Assembly (NCBI GenBank): GCA_028564925.1
Contig: CM053033.1
Location: 87,222,468 to 87,286,467 of the forward strand
Direction of reading: 5' to 3'
DNA length: 64,000 nucleotides
From: Lithobates sylvaticus
Taxonomy: Eukaryota; Chordata; Amphibia; Anura; Ranidae
Under the pieces are notes generated by a model. The model was not told where the DNA came from, did not search any database, and worked only from the letters and a program-made list of their open reading frames with translations. The position numbers and the translations under genes are program-made. Positions within the stretch are counted from its first letter, which is position 1. Every line of letters starts with the position of its first letter. Shown in pieces: positions 34,592 through 46,217 of this stretch.

Positions 34592-35204
34592 TTACATTCA
34601 AATTTGGAATGAATAGACTTCACTGAATGAAAAGCACACACTGTTGGAAATGTATTTCTTCAAGAAAATTCTCTCGTCTTTGTGGTCACAAATTAATACC
34701 ATACCCGTGTCAATACCCTACTAAGAATAGAAAATCCAAACAAAAAATGTTCCCAAGATGAAACATTTTAAACAAATTTTAAATTTCTGCTACAGTATGG
34801 GCAAAATTGTATAAAAAAGGTGAACACCAGAAACCCTCCCCACCCCCCCTGGTTCCTACTGTACTAACCACCGATGTTTCATAGCTGTCAGTACCCCCGC
34901 AGCCTCTCCAGCAGTCCAGGGATTTTAAATCCCCACTCTTCCCCATCAGCGCCTCCAGGACAGACCATCTGGAGTATGATTGGTCAGTGATGTCAATTGC
35001 TGACCAACCAGAATTCATGTGTTCAGTCCTGGAGATGCTGAGAGAAAACTGCAGGGATTTCAAAACCCTTGGACTGCTGGAGAAGCTGTGGGGGTACTGA
35101 CAGCTAAAAAACCTCAGAGGTAAGTACACAGGGACCAGGAGGGTGTCCAGTGTTGGTTCAACTTTACAGGAAAAAAAAAAAATGTAAAGGTGAACTAAAA
35201 GTTT
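34592..35204. other. Repeat-derived, unassigned
   Basis: 34592-34680 shares CACACACTGTTGGAAATGTA with 7912-8130. 34815-35195 has AAGGTGAAC near both sides and a mirrored CTGGAGA/TCTCCAG interior, suggesting an eroded fold-back. Confidence 0.4.
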
Positions 35205-35350
35205 AAGCTCTGAACAGCAGGGTCCCTTGACCCTCTTGTATTGAATAGTATTGTAACTGCACTGCTTCCCATTATTTGGTAAATTGCTGCAGAAACTGTT
35301 GGCGCTTATTACATTTTTGTATAATATTAATAATGTAAATAAATAAAATG
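35205..35350 (+). mobile_element. L2-type LINE 3' tail
   Basis: AGCAGGGTCCCTTGACCCTC, AAACTGTTGGCGCTTATTAC and an AATAAT-rich end match the 3' tail of the L2 family at 13530-14756 and 40757-41224. Confidence 0.65.
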
Positions 35351-35379
35351 TAAAATTGATAAAAAGCACAGAGGTGCGC

Positions 35380-35720
35380 TTTAACCGCTTCAGCACCGGG
35401 CCATTTTTTACCCTTCCTTACCAGAGCACTTTTTGCGATTCGGCACTGCGTCGCTTTAACTAACAATTGCCCGGTCGTGCGACGTTACACCCAAACAAAA
35501 TTGACGTCCTTTTTTTCCCACAAATAGAGCTTTCTTTTGGTGGTATTTGATCACCTCTGCGTTTTTTATTTTTTGCGCTATAAACAAAAGAAGAGCGACA
35601 ATTTTGAAAAAAAACACAATATTTTTTACTTTTTGCTATAATAAATATCCCATTTTTTTTAAAAAAAAAAACATTTTTTTACTCAGTTTAGGCCGATACG
35701 TATTCTTCTACATATTTTTT

Positions 35721-35761
<41 letters not shown>

Positions 35762-36409
35762 GCAATAAGCGTATATTGATCGGTTTGCGCAAAAGTTATA
35801 GCGTCTACAAAATAGGGGATAGATTTATTGAAATTTTTTTTTTTTTTTTTTTTTTTACTAGTAATGGCGGCGATCTGCGATTTTTTTTTTCGTGACTGCG
35901 ACATTGCGGCGGACACTTCGGACACTTTTGACACATTTTTGGAACCATTCACATTTACACAGCGATCGTTGCTATAAAATTTCATTGATTACTGTGTAAA
36001 TGTGACTGGCAGGGAAGGGGTTAACACTAGGGGGCGCTGCAGGGGTTAATGTGTTCCCTAATAGGAGTGATTCTAACTGTGGGGGGAGGGGACTCAAGGG
36101 GAGAAGACCGATCATGTGTTCCTCCGTACTGGGATCACATGATCGGTCTCCTCGCCACTGACAGGACGTGGAGCTGTGTGTTTACACACACAGCTCCACG
36201 GTCCCGCCCGGTCCCGTTGTTTTAACGGGCAATCGCGGGTGCCCGGCGGACATCGCGGCCGCCGGGCACTCGCACCGGGTCCCGAGCGATGCCGCCGGCG
36301 CGCGCCCCCCAGGCGGCCGGGAATCCGAGGACGTCATATGACGCCCACCCAGGATGGGAGATCCACCTTGTGGGCGTCATATGACAGCGGGCGGTGTTGA
36401 AGTGGTTAA
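35380..36409 (+). mobile_element. 1-kb TTAA element, forward copy
   Basis: Starts TTAACCGCTTCAGCACCGGG and ends TGTTGAAGTGGTTAA: inverted CCGCTTC/GAAGTGG ends bounded by TTAA. Characteristic interior: AGAGCTTTCTTTTGGTGGTA near 35527, TATAGCGTCTACAAAATAGG near 35798, ACATTTACACAGCGATCG. Non-coding; long poly-A (35726-35759) and poly-T runs. Reverse copies: 57142-58149 and 59283-60420. Confidence 0.8.
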
Positions 36410-36524
36410 AAACCAAGCTAAACACGAAGCTCCCTTCCTCTTTATGCAATGGCACTTTTTGGAGGGGGGAGAGATTAGGTACCCGATTTTGACAGGTACC
36501 CGCTCCCACTCCGACCACCTAGGC

Positions 36525-36661
36525 CAGTGATGGCGAACTTTGGCACCCCAGATGTTTTGGAACTACATTTCCCCATGATGCTCATGCACTCTGCAGTGTC
36601 GTTGAGCATCATGGGAAATGTAGTTCCAAAACATCTGGGGTGCCAAGGTTCGCCATCATTG
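36525..36661. mobile_element. hAT fold-back MITE, 'CAGTGATGGCGAACC' family
   Basis: 137 bp self-complementary copy. Flanks ACCTAGGC (36517-36524) and ACCTAGAC (36662-36669) are an 8-bp duplication with one difference. Its right duplication is the left duplication of the next element. Confidence 0.9.
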
Positions 36662-36669
36662 ACCTAGAC

Positions 36670-37757
36670 CAGTGATGGCGAACCTTTTTGAGCCCGAGAG
36701 CCCAAACTGAAATAAATACATTGGTTTTGTGTTGCAAAGTGCCAACACGGCAATTCGCGCACGCGAGAGAGAGAGGGGCAGAGAGGGGCAGAGATCTGCT
36801 GAAAGAGAGGGAGGGGAGGGGGCAGAGAGAGAGGGGTGTGAGAGATATGCTGAGAGAGAGGGGGAACAGAGAGAGGGAGGGGGGACAGAGAGAGGGAGGG
36901 GGGACAGAGAGAGGGAGGGGGGACAGAGAGAGGGAGGGGGGACAGAGAGAGGGAGGGGGGACAGAGAGAGGGAGGGGGGTGTGAGATAGATGCTGAGAGA
37001 GGGGGGACAGAGAGAGGGAGGGGGCAGAGAGGGAGAGGGGCTGAGAGAGATGCTGAGAGGGGGGCAGAGAGAGCGAGGGGTGTGAGAGATATGCTGAAAG
37101 AGAGAGGGAACAGAGGGAGGGAGGGAGGCTGAGAGGGAGGGAGGGGGTGTGAGAGAGATGCTGAGAGAGGGGGGCAACAGAGAGAAGGAGAGGGGCTGAG
37201 AGAGAGGGGTGTGAGAAATGCTGAGAGGGGGGACAGAGAGAGAGAGAGAGGGGGGACAGAGAGAGAGAGAGAAGGGGGACAGAGAGAGAGAGAGAGAAGG
37301 GGGACAGAGAGAGAGAGAGAGAAGGGGGACAGAGAGAGAGAGAGAAGGGGGACAGAGAGAGAGAGAGAAGGGGGACAGAGAGAGAGAGAGAAGGGGGACA
37401 GAGAGAGAGAGAGAAGGGGGACAGAGAGAGAGAGAGAGAAGGGGGACAGAGAGAGAGAGAGAGAGAGAAGGGGGACAGAGAGAGAGAGAAGGGGGACAGA
37501 GAGAGAAGTGGGACAGAGAGAGAGAGAGAAGTGGGACAGAGAGAGAGAGAAGTGGGACAGAGAGAGAGGGGTGCGAGAGAGATGCTGAGAGAGGGGGACA
37601 CAAAGAAGGGGGACACAAAGAGGGGGGGCTGAAAGAGAGGGGTGGGGGGCTGAGAGGAGAGAGAGACCTCTAGCTCTGTCCTGGACCCTCTCGTGTGCCC
37701 ACAGAAATGGCTCTGAGTGCCAGCTGTGGCACGCGTGCCATAGGTTCGCCATCACTG
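36670..37757. mobile_element. Second hAT MITE, expanded by GA-rich satellite
   Basis: Left CAGTGATGGCGAACCTTTTT and right AGGTTCGCCATCACTG with exact 8-bp duplication ACCTAGAC (36662-36669, 37758-37765). A different subfamily from its neighbour (GAGCCCGAGAGCCC inside). Most of its length is a GA-rich tandem array. Confidence 0.9.
36765..37665. repeat. GA-rich minisatellite
   Basis: Units of the form GGGGGACAGAGAGAGAGAGA (about 20-28 bp), interspersed with TGTGAGAGATATGCTGAGAG. The long open frames on both strands here (Leu/Ser-rich on minus, Arg/Glu/Gly-rich on plus) are artefacts of the repeat. Confidence 0.97.
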
Positions 37758-37765
37758 ACCTAGAC

Positions 37766-38280
37766 GATCCGAGCAGAAGTTCTTCTCCCTCCTCGCAGTC
37801 TTTTGTAGCACTTCACATGTCTCAGAAGACTGCATGACGATTCACAAAGCACAGCGCAGCTCGCACGTATGCAGTGAGCACCCGGCTGTGAAGCTAAAAG
37901 CTGTCATAGCTGGGTGCCCACAGTTGAGATGTCGGTGCCAGGGACAGGACACGGATGGAGATTGTGGCACAGGCGAGTGTGTTTATTGAAAGTCAGCAGC
38001 TGCAGTTTTCATAGCTACGGACCTTTAAAAAAAACACCAATTTGACTGGAGATCCTTTTAAAATGAATTAATGGGGAAAAAAAGCTGGGTGAAGTAGAAC
38101 CTGGTCACACGACCTGTCACAGTGTCATGTGACTAGCCTCCCCTCCAATCACAGAGTACTCTCTGCAGCTACATACAGACAGAACTTAGTAGGATACTGT
38201 GGGCTTCACGCTGTGCTCTGCATTTGATTAATTTAATGCAAAAAATGCAGGTGCAATGTGGATCAAACTGTACATATAAA
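37766..38280. other. Unassigned sequence
   Basis: No element ends or gene recognised. Confidence 0.5.
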
Positions 38281-38289
38281 TAGGTCCCG

Positions 38290-38577
38290 AAGACCCGTTT
38301 CACACTGAGGCAGTTTTCAGGCATTTTAGCAATAGAAATAGCGCCTCTAAAGCACCTGAGCGGTGCGTTTGTGGGACGTTTGGAAAAGTCCTGCAAGCAG
38401 CGTCTTTGGAGCTGTTTGGGAGCGTTGTATACAATGAATGGGCAGCCCTTCGGAAGCACCGCGAATGGGAGTTTTTAACCCTTTTTGGGGTTAAAAGCGC
38501 CCGAAAAGCAGCGGTAAAGTGCTGCTAATACGATCAGCGCTTTACCACTAACGGGTGGTGCCTTCAGTGTGAAAAAA
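38290..38577. mobile_element. Decayed 'TTTCACACTGGGGCGG' fold-back MITE
   Basis: Left GACCCGTTTCACACTGAGGC; right CCTTCAGTGTGAAAAAAAC. The interior keeps GCGCCTCTAAAGC and TTTTTAACCC...GGGTTAAAAGCGCC. Confidence 0.6.
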
Positions 38578-38592
38578 ACTTGCTTACATTTA

Positions 38593-38977
38593 GGCCCCTT
38601 TCACACTGGGGCGGTTTTCAGGCGGTACAGCGCTAAATATAGCGCCTGTACACCACCTCAAAAAACCGGCCCCATTCACTCCAGTGTGAAAGCCGGCGGG
38701 CTTTCACACTGGAGTGGTGCGCTAGCAGGACGGTAAAAAAAGTCCTGCTAGCAGCATATTTGGAGCGGTATAGGAGCGGTGTATTCACCGCTCCTTCCCA
38801 TTGATTTGAATGGGACACCGCGGTAATAGCAATTTCAACCCTTTTTCGGCCGCTCGCGGGGGGGGGGAAACCGCACCGCGAGTGGCCGAATACCGCGGCT
38901 AAAACGACGGTAAAGCAGCGCTAAATATAGCGCTGCTTTACCGTCACCGCAGCTCCCGCCCCAGTGTGAAAGGGGCT
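38593..38977. mobile_element. 'GGCCCCTTTCACACTGGGGC' fold-back MITE
   Basis: Inverted ends GGCCCCTTTCACACTGGGGC and GCCCCAGTGTGAAAGGGGC, TTA on both sides (38590-38592, 38978-38980). The interior is built of mirrored GCGCTAAATATAGCGC-type blocks and a G-run. Related copies: 38290, 44045, 54985. Confidence 0.75.
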
Positions 38978-38980
38978 TTA

Positions 38981-40468
38981 CAGCAAGTGTGGCCATGCTG
39001 AATAATTATCTGTAATTTCAAAGGTAAAATCAGCTGGCCTCCTCGTCCTTCAAAGTTGGTATTTCTGGTGGTGCCAACTTGGTGGGGTGTTGCAAATGCG
39101 TTGTTGAGATGCATTTTTAGCACACCCCAACCACCCCACCTTAAGCGGCAAAGGTAGCAGATGGGGTGTTTACATGCCATTGTTGCAATGCTTTGCTTCA
39201 CACCCAGGGCAAAAAACGCTCTCTTTTTACATTCAGGGGGCAGTAAGCCTGCCGGACGCGACTCCTTCAAGTGATTAGGGAACCGCAGATGGCCGCAACC
39301 ACATGCAATGTACACAGTTGCATAATGTTGGTGCAACAATTACTGGGTTTAAATATGTGGTGAGGAAGCATCACATAGCCTCCGCCCTGCCTGTCAAACA
39401 CATCCGAACAGCGATGTGAATGTGGATCGCTTTACAGAGGTGTGGCAGTTTTAGAGCAAGTCTAAAATTAGCCAGGAGAAGTGGTTTAAAAGATGTGAAC
39501 ATAGTTTTTTGTTTCTGTTGCAAATGTATACTCTCTCAAATGGAAGGGATTACTTTATCGCGCCAGCTTGTACATAAATCTAAGACATCAGACTGGGGTG
39601 AAAGGGTACTGGGTAGCAAAGGATCCCATAGAGAACACAGAAAATCACCAACCCTGCATCAGCCTTGAAGATATGTGCTGCCACCCAATACCATCAGGGT
39701 TCAGGTCATACAGGTAGTGACAAAACCAGGAGTCATGCAGAATTTCAACATGGCATCAATGAAACAATATTATAGAAGGTGAGTGTGCCGCCTAAGGTGG
39801 CGTAATCAGCCGACACTAAATTCCACTATTCTTTACAGGAAGAGAAATGTAAATGCAACGTGTCCATACCCTGGTGTAAGCACCAGCTAGGGATCTGTAT
39901 ACTCATTGGATGATACTGAAGCATTTATCAATATTACCGGAGGAGGCGGTCCGTAATCATCCGATTACCCCATAGGGGAGAGCGGTATTATCACATATGC
40001 GCCAATGAAGAAGTGTATACCCACCAGTCCACATATTTCACAGCCACAAAAAAAAAAGAAGAAAATGTATACAAGCCTGTAAATACACCCAGCCCAGGCA
40101 TGCTGTGTACAATGCATCAATATATCTGAGGTACGTAAACAGAATCTAAAAAAACATACAGACATTATGTACTAAAAATGACTTCCATTTGCCACGTTTT
40201 CTAGATCTAATAATCAGTGGCCACATTGATTTTGGGGGGGGGGGGGGGGGGTCAGCAAGCAGACCTGGCCCCCTCACTCGCACTAGCCTCCGGCTCTAAT
40301 CATGTGCTTCAAAAAAACAAAACAAATGAAAGCCATGTGCCTGCATGTAGATTAGGGGACGAGCGCCACTAATGAACGGGACACCACTGCTAATGGATGT
40401 CGCAATGTACATATAGTTGTATATATCCTCAGTGCATTATATAGGCACAGGCTACACTCACCATAGAG
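38981..40468. other. Unassigned sequence
   Basis: G-run at about 40235-40252. No gene or RNA gene recognised. Confidence 0.5.
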
Positions 40469-41179
40469 CAGGGTCTCCAAACTTTTTAAACAAAGAGCCA
40501 GTTTACTGTCCTTCGAAAATTAGGGGGCCGAAATGTGGCCAGTGGGAGTAGAAAATTGTGTCACTGGAAGTAAAAGTGCCCCACCACTGGTGTCAGTGGG
40601 AGGAATGGTGCCCCGTCATCAGTGTCAATGGGAAGAAGAATAGTGCCCCATCATCTGTGTCAATGGAAGGAATGGTGCTCCATTGTCAGTGTCAGGGGGG
40701 CATAATGCCCCAAGGGCCAGATAAAAAAAAAAAAAAAGCAAAGGCCTGCATCTGGCTCTCTTCGGTCCTCCCAAGACCTCCTGCTCTCTAGCTCCCTTGT
40801 CACCTCCTCCCATGCTCGCCTCCAGGATTTCTCCAGAGCTTCTCCCATCCTTTGGGACTCTCTACCCCAATCTGTCCGACTGTCCCCTAATCTATCCATC
40901 TTTAGACGATCCCTGAAAACCCTTCTCTTTAAAGAAGCCTAGCCTACTTCTAACGAACACTGTTATACTTCCTCCATCAGCTCATCCCCCACAGCTATTA
41001 CCTCTTGTATCAATTGACCCGTCCTTTTTAGATTGTAAGCTCTAAACGAGCAGGGCCCTCCGATTCCTCTTGTACCAAATTGTAATGCAATTGTAATGTC
41101 TGCCTTTATTTTTATTTATTTTTTAATAATACGCAATAAATAAATAAATAAATACGCAAACTGTTGGCGCTATATAAAT

Positions 41180-41225
<46 letters not shown>

Positions 41226-41257
41226 CTGGCCCCCAGGGTGCAGTTTGAAGACCACTG
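40469..41257. mobile_element. hAT MITE 'GGTCTCCAAACT', with L2 inside
   Basis: Left CAGGGTCTCCAAACT and right AGTTTGAAGACCACTG are inverted. Flanks CCATAGAG (40461-40468) and CCATAGAC (41258-41265) match at 7 of 8. Interior units TGGTGTCAGTGGGAGGAATG repeat about every 30-35 bp. Reverse copy at 12924-13314. Confidence 0.85.
40757..41224 (+). mobile_element. L2-type LINE 3' end inserted in the hAT MITE
   Basis: Target duplication TCTGGC (40751-40756 and 41225-41230). Contains the C-terminal coding remnant TTTAGACGATCCCTGAAAAC, the tail GATTGTAAGCTCTAAACGAG, CTGTTGGCGCTATATAAATC and a terminal (AAT)n run. 5'-truncated. Confidence 0.8.
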
Positions 41258-41805
41258 CCATAGACTAAGGTTATATACAGTAAATGTAATACATGTACAT
41301 CTCTGATATTTATACAGTGTATTACTAGGCAGCACAGTCTATATACAGGCACAGCTTAGATATTTATACACTATCATATTACCAGGTAGCACAGGTGACA
41401 TACATTATATACAGACCTTATGTACCCCTGATGTGCTGTATATGATATGAATCTGATACATTGTATATAATGCATCCCTGGCACACCTATGTACACAATG
41501 CATTACATCCACATTAACAGCAACCTAAGCTCCATGTACTGTACACTGTGCTTATATCAATCTCATACACCCCGGTGTATTATATCCACAGTAACAGGCA
41601 ACATATACAATGTGTTACCACCAGAACAAATTATAAACAGCAACCTATTATATTTAGGGAGAAGGTATAGTCAGGACACACACACTGATGTAAACAGACT
41701 ATATGGAGTGTATACACTCAGCAATCACACTGTATAGGATGCAGAAGGTCCATAGTATACCAGATTCTGGATGCAGTCTACATTCAGTATAGGATGTATG
41801 AGACC

Positions 41806-42380
41806 AATGTATACACAGCCTGGATGGAGGAGTATACAGCGTATATATTGTGTATGAGATCCATGTATACACAGCCTGGATGGAGGAGTATACAGCGTAT
41901 ATATTGTGTATGAGATCCATGTATACACAGCCTGGATGGAGGAGTATACAGCGTATATATTGTGTATGAGATCCATGTATACACAGCCTGGATGGAGGAG
42001 TATACAGTGTATATATTGTGTATGAGATCCATGTATACACAGCCTGGATGGAGGAGTATACAGTGTATATATTGTGTATGAGATCCATGTATACACAGCC
42101 TGGATGGAGGAGTATACAGCATATATATTGTGTATGAGATCCATGTATACACAGCCTGGATGGAGGAGTATACAGCGTATATATTGTGTATGAGATCCAT
42201 GTATACACAGCCTGGATGGAGGAGTATACAGTGTATATATTGTGTATGAGATCCATGTATACACAGCCTGGATGGAGGAGTATACAGTGTATATATTGTG
42301 TATGAGATCCATGTATACACAGCCTGGATGGAGGAGTATACAGTGTATATATTGTGTATGAGATCCATGTATACACAGCC
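41806..42380. repeat. 56-bp minisatellite, about 10 copies
   Basis: The unit contains GAGATCCATGTATACACAGC and CTGGATGGAGGAGTATACAG. The period is 56 (for example 41821, 41877). Copies differ mainly at AGCG/AGTG/AGCA before TATATATTG. All three minus frames are open only because of the repeat. Confidence 0.97.
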
Positions 42381-42839
42381 AATATGGAGCATTTATATTC
42401 ATCACACATCACATAGGATCCATGTAAACACACACAGTGTATACAATGTATGGGATCCATGTACACCCCGTCTAAATGCATACTATACATTCAGCACACA
42501 CATTGTATAGGATGAAAGAGATCCATGTACACACAGGAATGTATATATATTTTCATCACACACTATGGGATCCATGTACACACAGGAGTCTATATATTAT
42601 ATATGTGTGCACACAGGGAGGGAGGGATGAGATCCAGGTGAGTACAGTGTATGTGTAGTAGTATTATGTGTAGTATGGGATGTATGTGTAGTATTATGTG
42701 TAGTATAGGATGTAGGAGATCGGTGTAAACACAACATTGTGTACACATACATTCAGCGCGCACACACAGTGTAGGCTGTATGATGAGATGGGTGTGATGA
42801 CAAGCACTATGTACATGCACTAGGTACACACAGACACTC
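42381..42839. repeat. Degenerate relatives of the 56-bp satellite
   Basis: GGGATCCATGTACAC-type units recur at irregular spacing (42415, 42452, 42525, 42568), with GTAGTATTATGTGTAGTAT near 42660-42710. The decayed edge of the array; the left edge (41270-41805) is similar. Confidence 0.75.
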
Positions 42840-43030
42840 ACCCAGCCCCGGCCAGGATCACCCCCCTCTCTCCCCGGGATCGGCGCTCACCTCTCCGGCC
42901 GCAGATCGCAGCCCGTACTCCGCTCACACTGGAGCTTCCAGCGGAGCCTACCAACCACCCCTCCAAACAGGGGGGAGTCCCGGGCGGGAGATCAAACCAT
43001 TCACGGAGAGGTTGCGCTCAATCCTCCCTC
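42840..43030 (-). promoter_or_regulatory. CpG-rich candidate promoter/first exon
   Basis: A GC- and CpG-rich block in otherwise AT-leaning repeats, with no element ends. On the minus strand CGGCCGGAGAG|GTGAGCGCC is a near-perfect splice donor with its last exon base at 42891; a second donor (GGGCTG|GGTGAGTG) lies at about 42840. No ATG-led frame is obvious in the exon part, which would fit a 5' untranslated exon of a minus-strand gene running toward position 1. No TATA box seen. Could equally be a GC-rich repeat. Confidence 0.35.
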
Positions 43031-43154
43031 CCCCCGGCGGACCTGTCTGTCATTTGGTACGGTCCGACCTGCAGGTTCTGGATTCCAAAAATTCCAGGAA
43101 TGAGCCTTTAACCCCTCTGCCGCCACAGATCACTGGAAGCAGGCAGAGGGGACG

Positions 43155-43935
43155 GTGGTACGAACACAAGGCATCGCTGGAACCCGTCTATTATAACCTA
43201 CGCTACCAGAGCCAGCGGATTAACCTATACACTACCAGAGCCCCTACACAACCAGAGCCAGTGGACTAACCCCTAGACTGCCAGATATAGTGTATTAGCC
43301 CCTACACAAGCAGAGCAAGTGTATTAACCTATACACTACCAGAGCCCCTACACAACTAGAGCCAGTGTATTAACCTATTCACTACCAGAGCCCCTACACA
43401 ACTAGAGCCAGTGTATTAACCTATTCACTACCAGAGCCCCTACAGAGCCAGTGGATTAACCCTTACACTACCAGAGCCAGTGTATTAACCCCTACACAAG
43501 CAGAGCAAGTGTACTAACCTATACACTACTAGAGCCAGTGTATTAACCTATACACTACCAGAGCCCCTACACAACCAGAGCCCGTGTATTAACCTATACA
43601 CTACCAGAGCCCCTACAGAGCCAGTGTATTAACCCTTACACTACCAGAGCCCCTACAAAGCCAGTGAATTCACCCTTACACTACCAGAGCCCCATACACA
43701 ACCAGAGCCAGTGTATTAACCTTTACGCTACCAGAGGCCCTACACAAGCAGAGCCAATTGACAATTGACTAACACTACTAGAGCCAGTGTATTAACCCCT
43801 ACACAAGCAGACCAGGTGTACTAACCTATACACTACCAGAGCCCCTACACAACCAGAGCCAATGGACTAACTCCTACACTACCAGAGCCAGTGTATTAAC
43901 CCCCTACACTACTAACGCTAGTGGATTAACAAAGC
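43155..43935. repeat. 46-bp-type tandem array, degenerate
   Basis: Units joining CTACACTACCAGAGCC(CC) with AGCCAGTGTATTAACC; the full 46-base unit alternates with shorter ones. Copies vary by small indels. Confidence 0.9.
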
Positions 43936-44044
43936 ACGTAAACTAAATGTCAGCCGTCGCACATCATAGTGTTAGTCCTCATGCACATTGGACAGTATGA
44001 AAACGGCAGTAGCGTCAGCTGTAGAATACATTAGCGTTGGAGTT

Positions 44045-44458
44045 TCTCACTGGGGCGCAGGCCGCGTTAGCAGTAAAGCGATGCGAGTTTTAGCGGCACT
44101 CTACCACTGTTATAGCGGGGCTTTTCATCCACTAGCGGGGCGCATTTAACCCCCCGCTAGTGGCCGAATAAAGGGTTAAAAGCGCCAGCAAACAACTGCT
44201 GCCGAAGCGCTTTGCTGGCACTTCGGCAGCGCTGCCCGTTGATTTCAATGGCAGGGGCGGTGGAAGAGCGGTGTATACACAACGCTCCCGCACCCGTCCA
44301 GAGATGTTGCTTGCAAGACTTTTTTTTCCCATTCTGCAGGCACACCGCCCCAGTGTGAAAGCACTCGGGCTATCACACTGGGGTGGCTTGAGAGGCGCTT
44401 TACAGGTGCTATTTTTAGCGCAAAAACTCCTGAAAAGTGTCTCAGTGTGATAGGGGTC
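44045..44458. mobile_element. 'CACTGGGGCGG' fold-back MITE, diverged
   Basis: Contains TCTCACTGGGGCGCAGGC at left, TTTAACCCCCCGCTAGTGGC, CCGCCCCAGTGTGAAAGC and CTCAGTGTGATAGGGG at right. Same family as 38593-38977. Confidence 0.65.
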
Positions 44459-45826
44459 AAATTTTTTCAGCAGTTTCTAGCATTGGAACGTTTTTACAGC
44501 TAAATGGGGCATCATTTCTAACCATCTACCCATTCACTGCCAGAGCTTCAAAATTCATTACCACCTGCACAGCCAGTGTCATGTCCAAAGCTGTTCTAAA
44601 AACTGGATTGGTTGTATGAAATAGTCACTGGATAAATGGACACTTAGGTACATAAAATAAGAACTTCAGTCCCATTACTGCTGGCCCCACCCCCTTCCCG
44701 ACACCATCATCTTTGATGGTCCTTCAGGATCTGGCAGACCTGCGCTTGCGTGGGTGCGCAAACGCAGTGTGATTAGAAAGGTATGGGAAATTACATTCAG
44801 TTAATTATGTTCCTGCGCAGACCGAACACAGTCCTGGACCTTCCTAATCATGTCATGCTCACACATGCACATGGGCACACCAGCACGTGCACATATGTGC
44901 CCAAAGACTACCACATACTGAAGGTCAGGCAGTGCCCTTCAGCACATCTTAACACGGTTGCAACGTTCTTCTCGCCTAGGCAAGAAAGGAGGAAGTGCAC
45001 AAAAAAAAAGGAAAAACAAGAAAAAAAATATCCAATTGTGGGAGAGGGAGGGGACTGGGGCCAGATACAAGCAGTTCATTTTTGAGGGTGAAGGTCCGCT
45101 TTGTAATATGTGTTAACCTGCCACAAACTTTGGCAATTTTGATGATATTTTAAAAAGGAAAGAGAAAAAAACCTGGCTTTAGTTAAAGCTGCATATCAGA
45201 ACAATCAGATCCCCTATTTTATGGTTAGGCCTCATTCACACGGGCAGACAATGTATGTTTACACGCCTGTCAAATTGGGACAAGCGGCTGTGTCATTGAA
45301 GACTTCTATGGTCTGCCTGTACGTAGCACCTGGCGGCTCAAGTCGCATAAACACGCAGCCCATTCACAGACTACGGGCTTCAACATTCCTATGAATGAGG
45401 TCCCACCCAGGTTTAGGACAAATTTAATTAAAGCGGACCTTCAGTCATTTTGTCATCTTTCCAGCTATTAAATCTTCTGCCCTTGTTGTTTTAACTTTGG
45501 CTAGTAAAACATTTTTTCCTGCCAGTAAATACCTTATACAGCCCACTTCCTGTTTCTTGTCTGGTCATTCGCCTTGGCTTATGACATCATGCACAGCTGT
45601 CTCTCTCACTCTTGTGAGCGTTTCCCAGGAAGGGAGGGGGGGGTGAGTCATAAGAGGGCCAATGAGAGCTGCAGGGCTGCAGAGCTGGAGGTGTGCCTCT
45701 GTGTGTCTGTGTAAATCCAGGAAGTGAACAGGCAGCAGCTTCAGCTGCCCACAGTTAAAATGGCTGCAGCCAAACTCAGTGGAGGGAGATTTCTGCAGCA
45801 CATTTGGCAAGTATAGAATCACAGTA
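44459..45826. other. Mixed low-grade repeats, no gene
   Basis: From 45429 (TTAAAGCGGACCTTCAGTCA) a TTAA-type element appears to start; its right end is not found. No coding feature. Confidence 0.45.
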
Positions 45827-46217
45827 CAGTGGAACCTTGGATTACGAGTATAATCCGTTCCAGGAGAATGCTTGTAATCCAAAGCACTCAAGCAAGTTTC
45901 CCCGTAGAAGTCAATGGAAACGAAGATAATTCATTCTGCAGTGACTTCTATTGCATGCAATACCACATGTGGCCAGAGGTGGGGGGCGCCGGAGAGACTC
46001 GGAGACCGCTCGGCTGCACTTGGAAACTCTCAGAAAGGCTCTGAACCGTTACGTGTCACCGGCTCCCCCGCACCTCTGGCCAAATGCAGGACTGCACATC
46101 GCAGAGGCTTGAATGCTGCTCGTTTTGTGAGAAAACCGAGTCAGGACTCAAAAAAAATAATTGCTCATATTACGAAACACTCGTTAACCGAGTTACTCGC
46201 AATCCATGGTTTCACTG
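45827..46217. mobile_element. Tigger-type MITE, 'CAGTGGAACCTTGGATTACG'
   Basis: Left CAGTGGAACCTTGGATTACG and right CGCAATCCATGGTTTCACTG are inverted, TA on both sides (45825-45826, 46218-46219). Interior GCCAGAGGTG...CACCTCTGGC also mirrored. Non-coding. Confidence 0.8.

Noticed and set aside
34779-35396. 205-codon minus-strand frame
   Set aside because: It spans an eroded repeat and the L2 tail; composition is low-grade and no motif is recognisable.
36609-37755. Long open frames of up to 363 codons on minus and up to 151 on plus
   Set aside because: They are Leu/Ser/Pro or Arg/Glu/Gly repeats created by the GA-rich satellite; all frames are open and no domain exists.
41699-42490. Three overlapping minus-strand frames of 202-263 codons
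   Set aside because: A stop-free 56-bp unit opens every frame; the translation is a 56-residue repeat with no other support.
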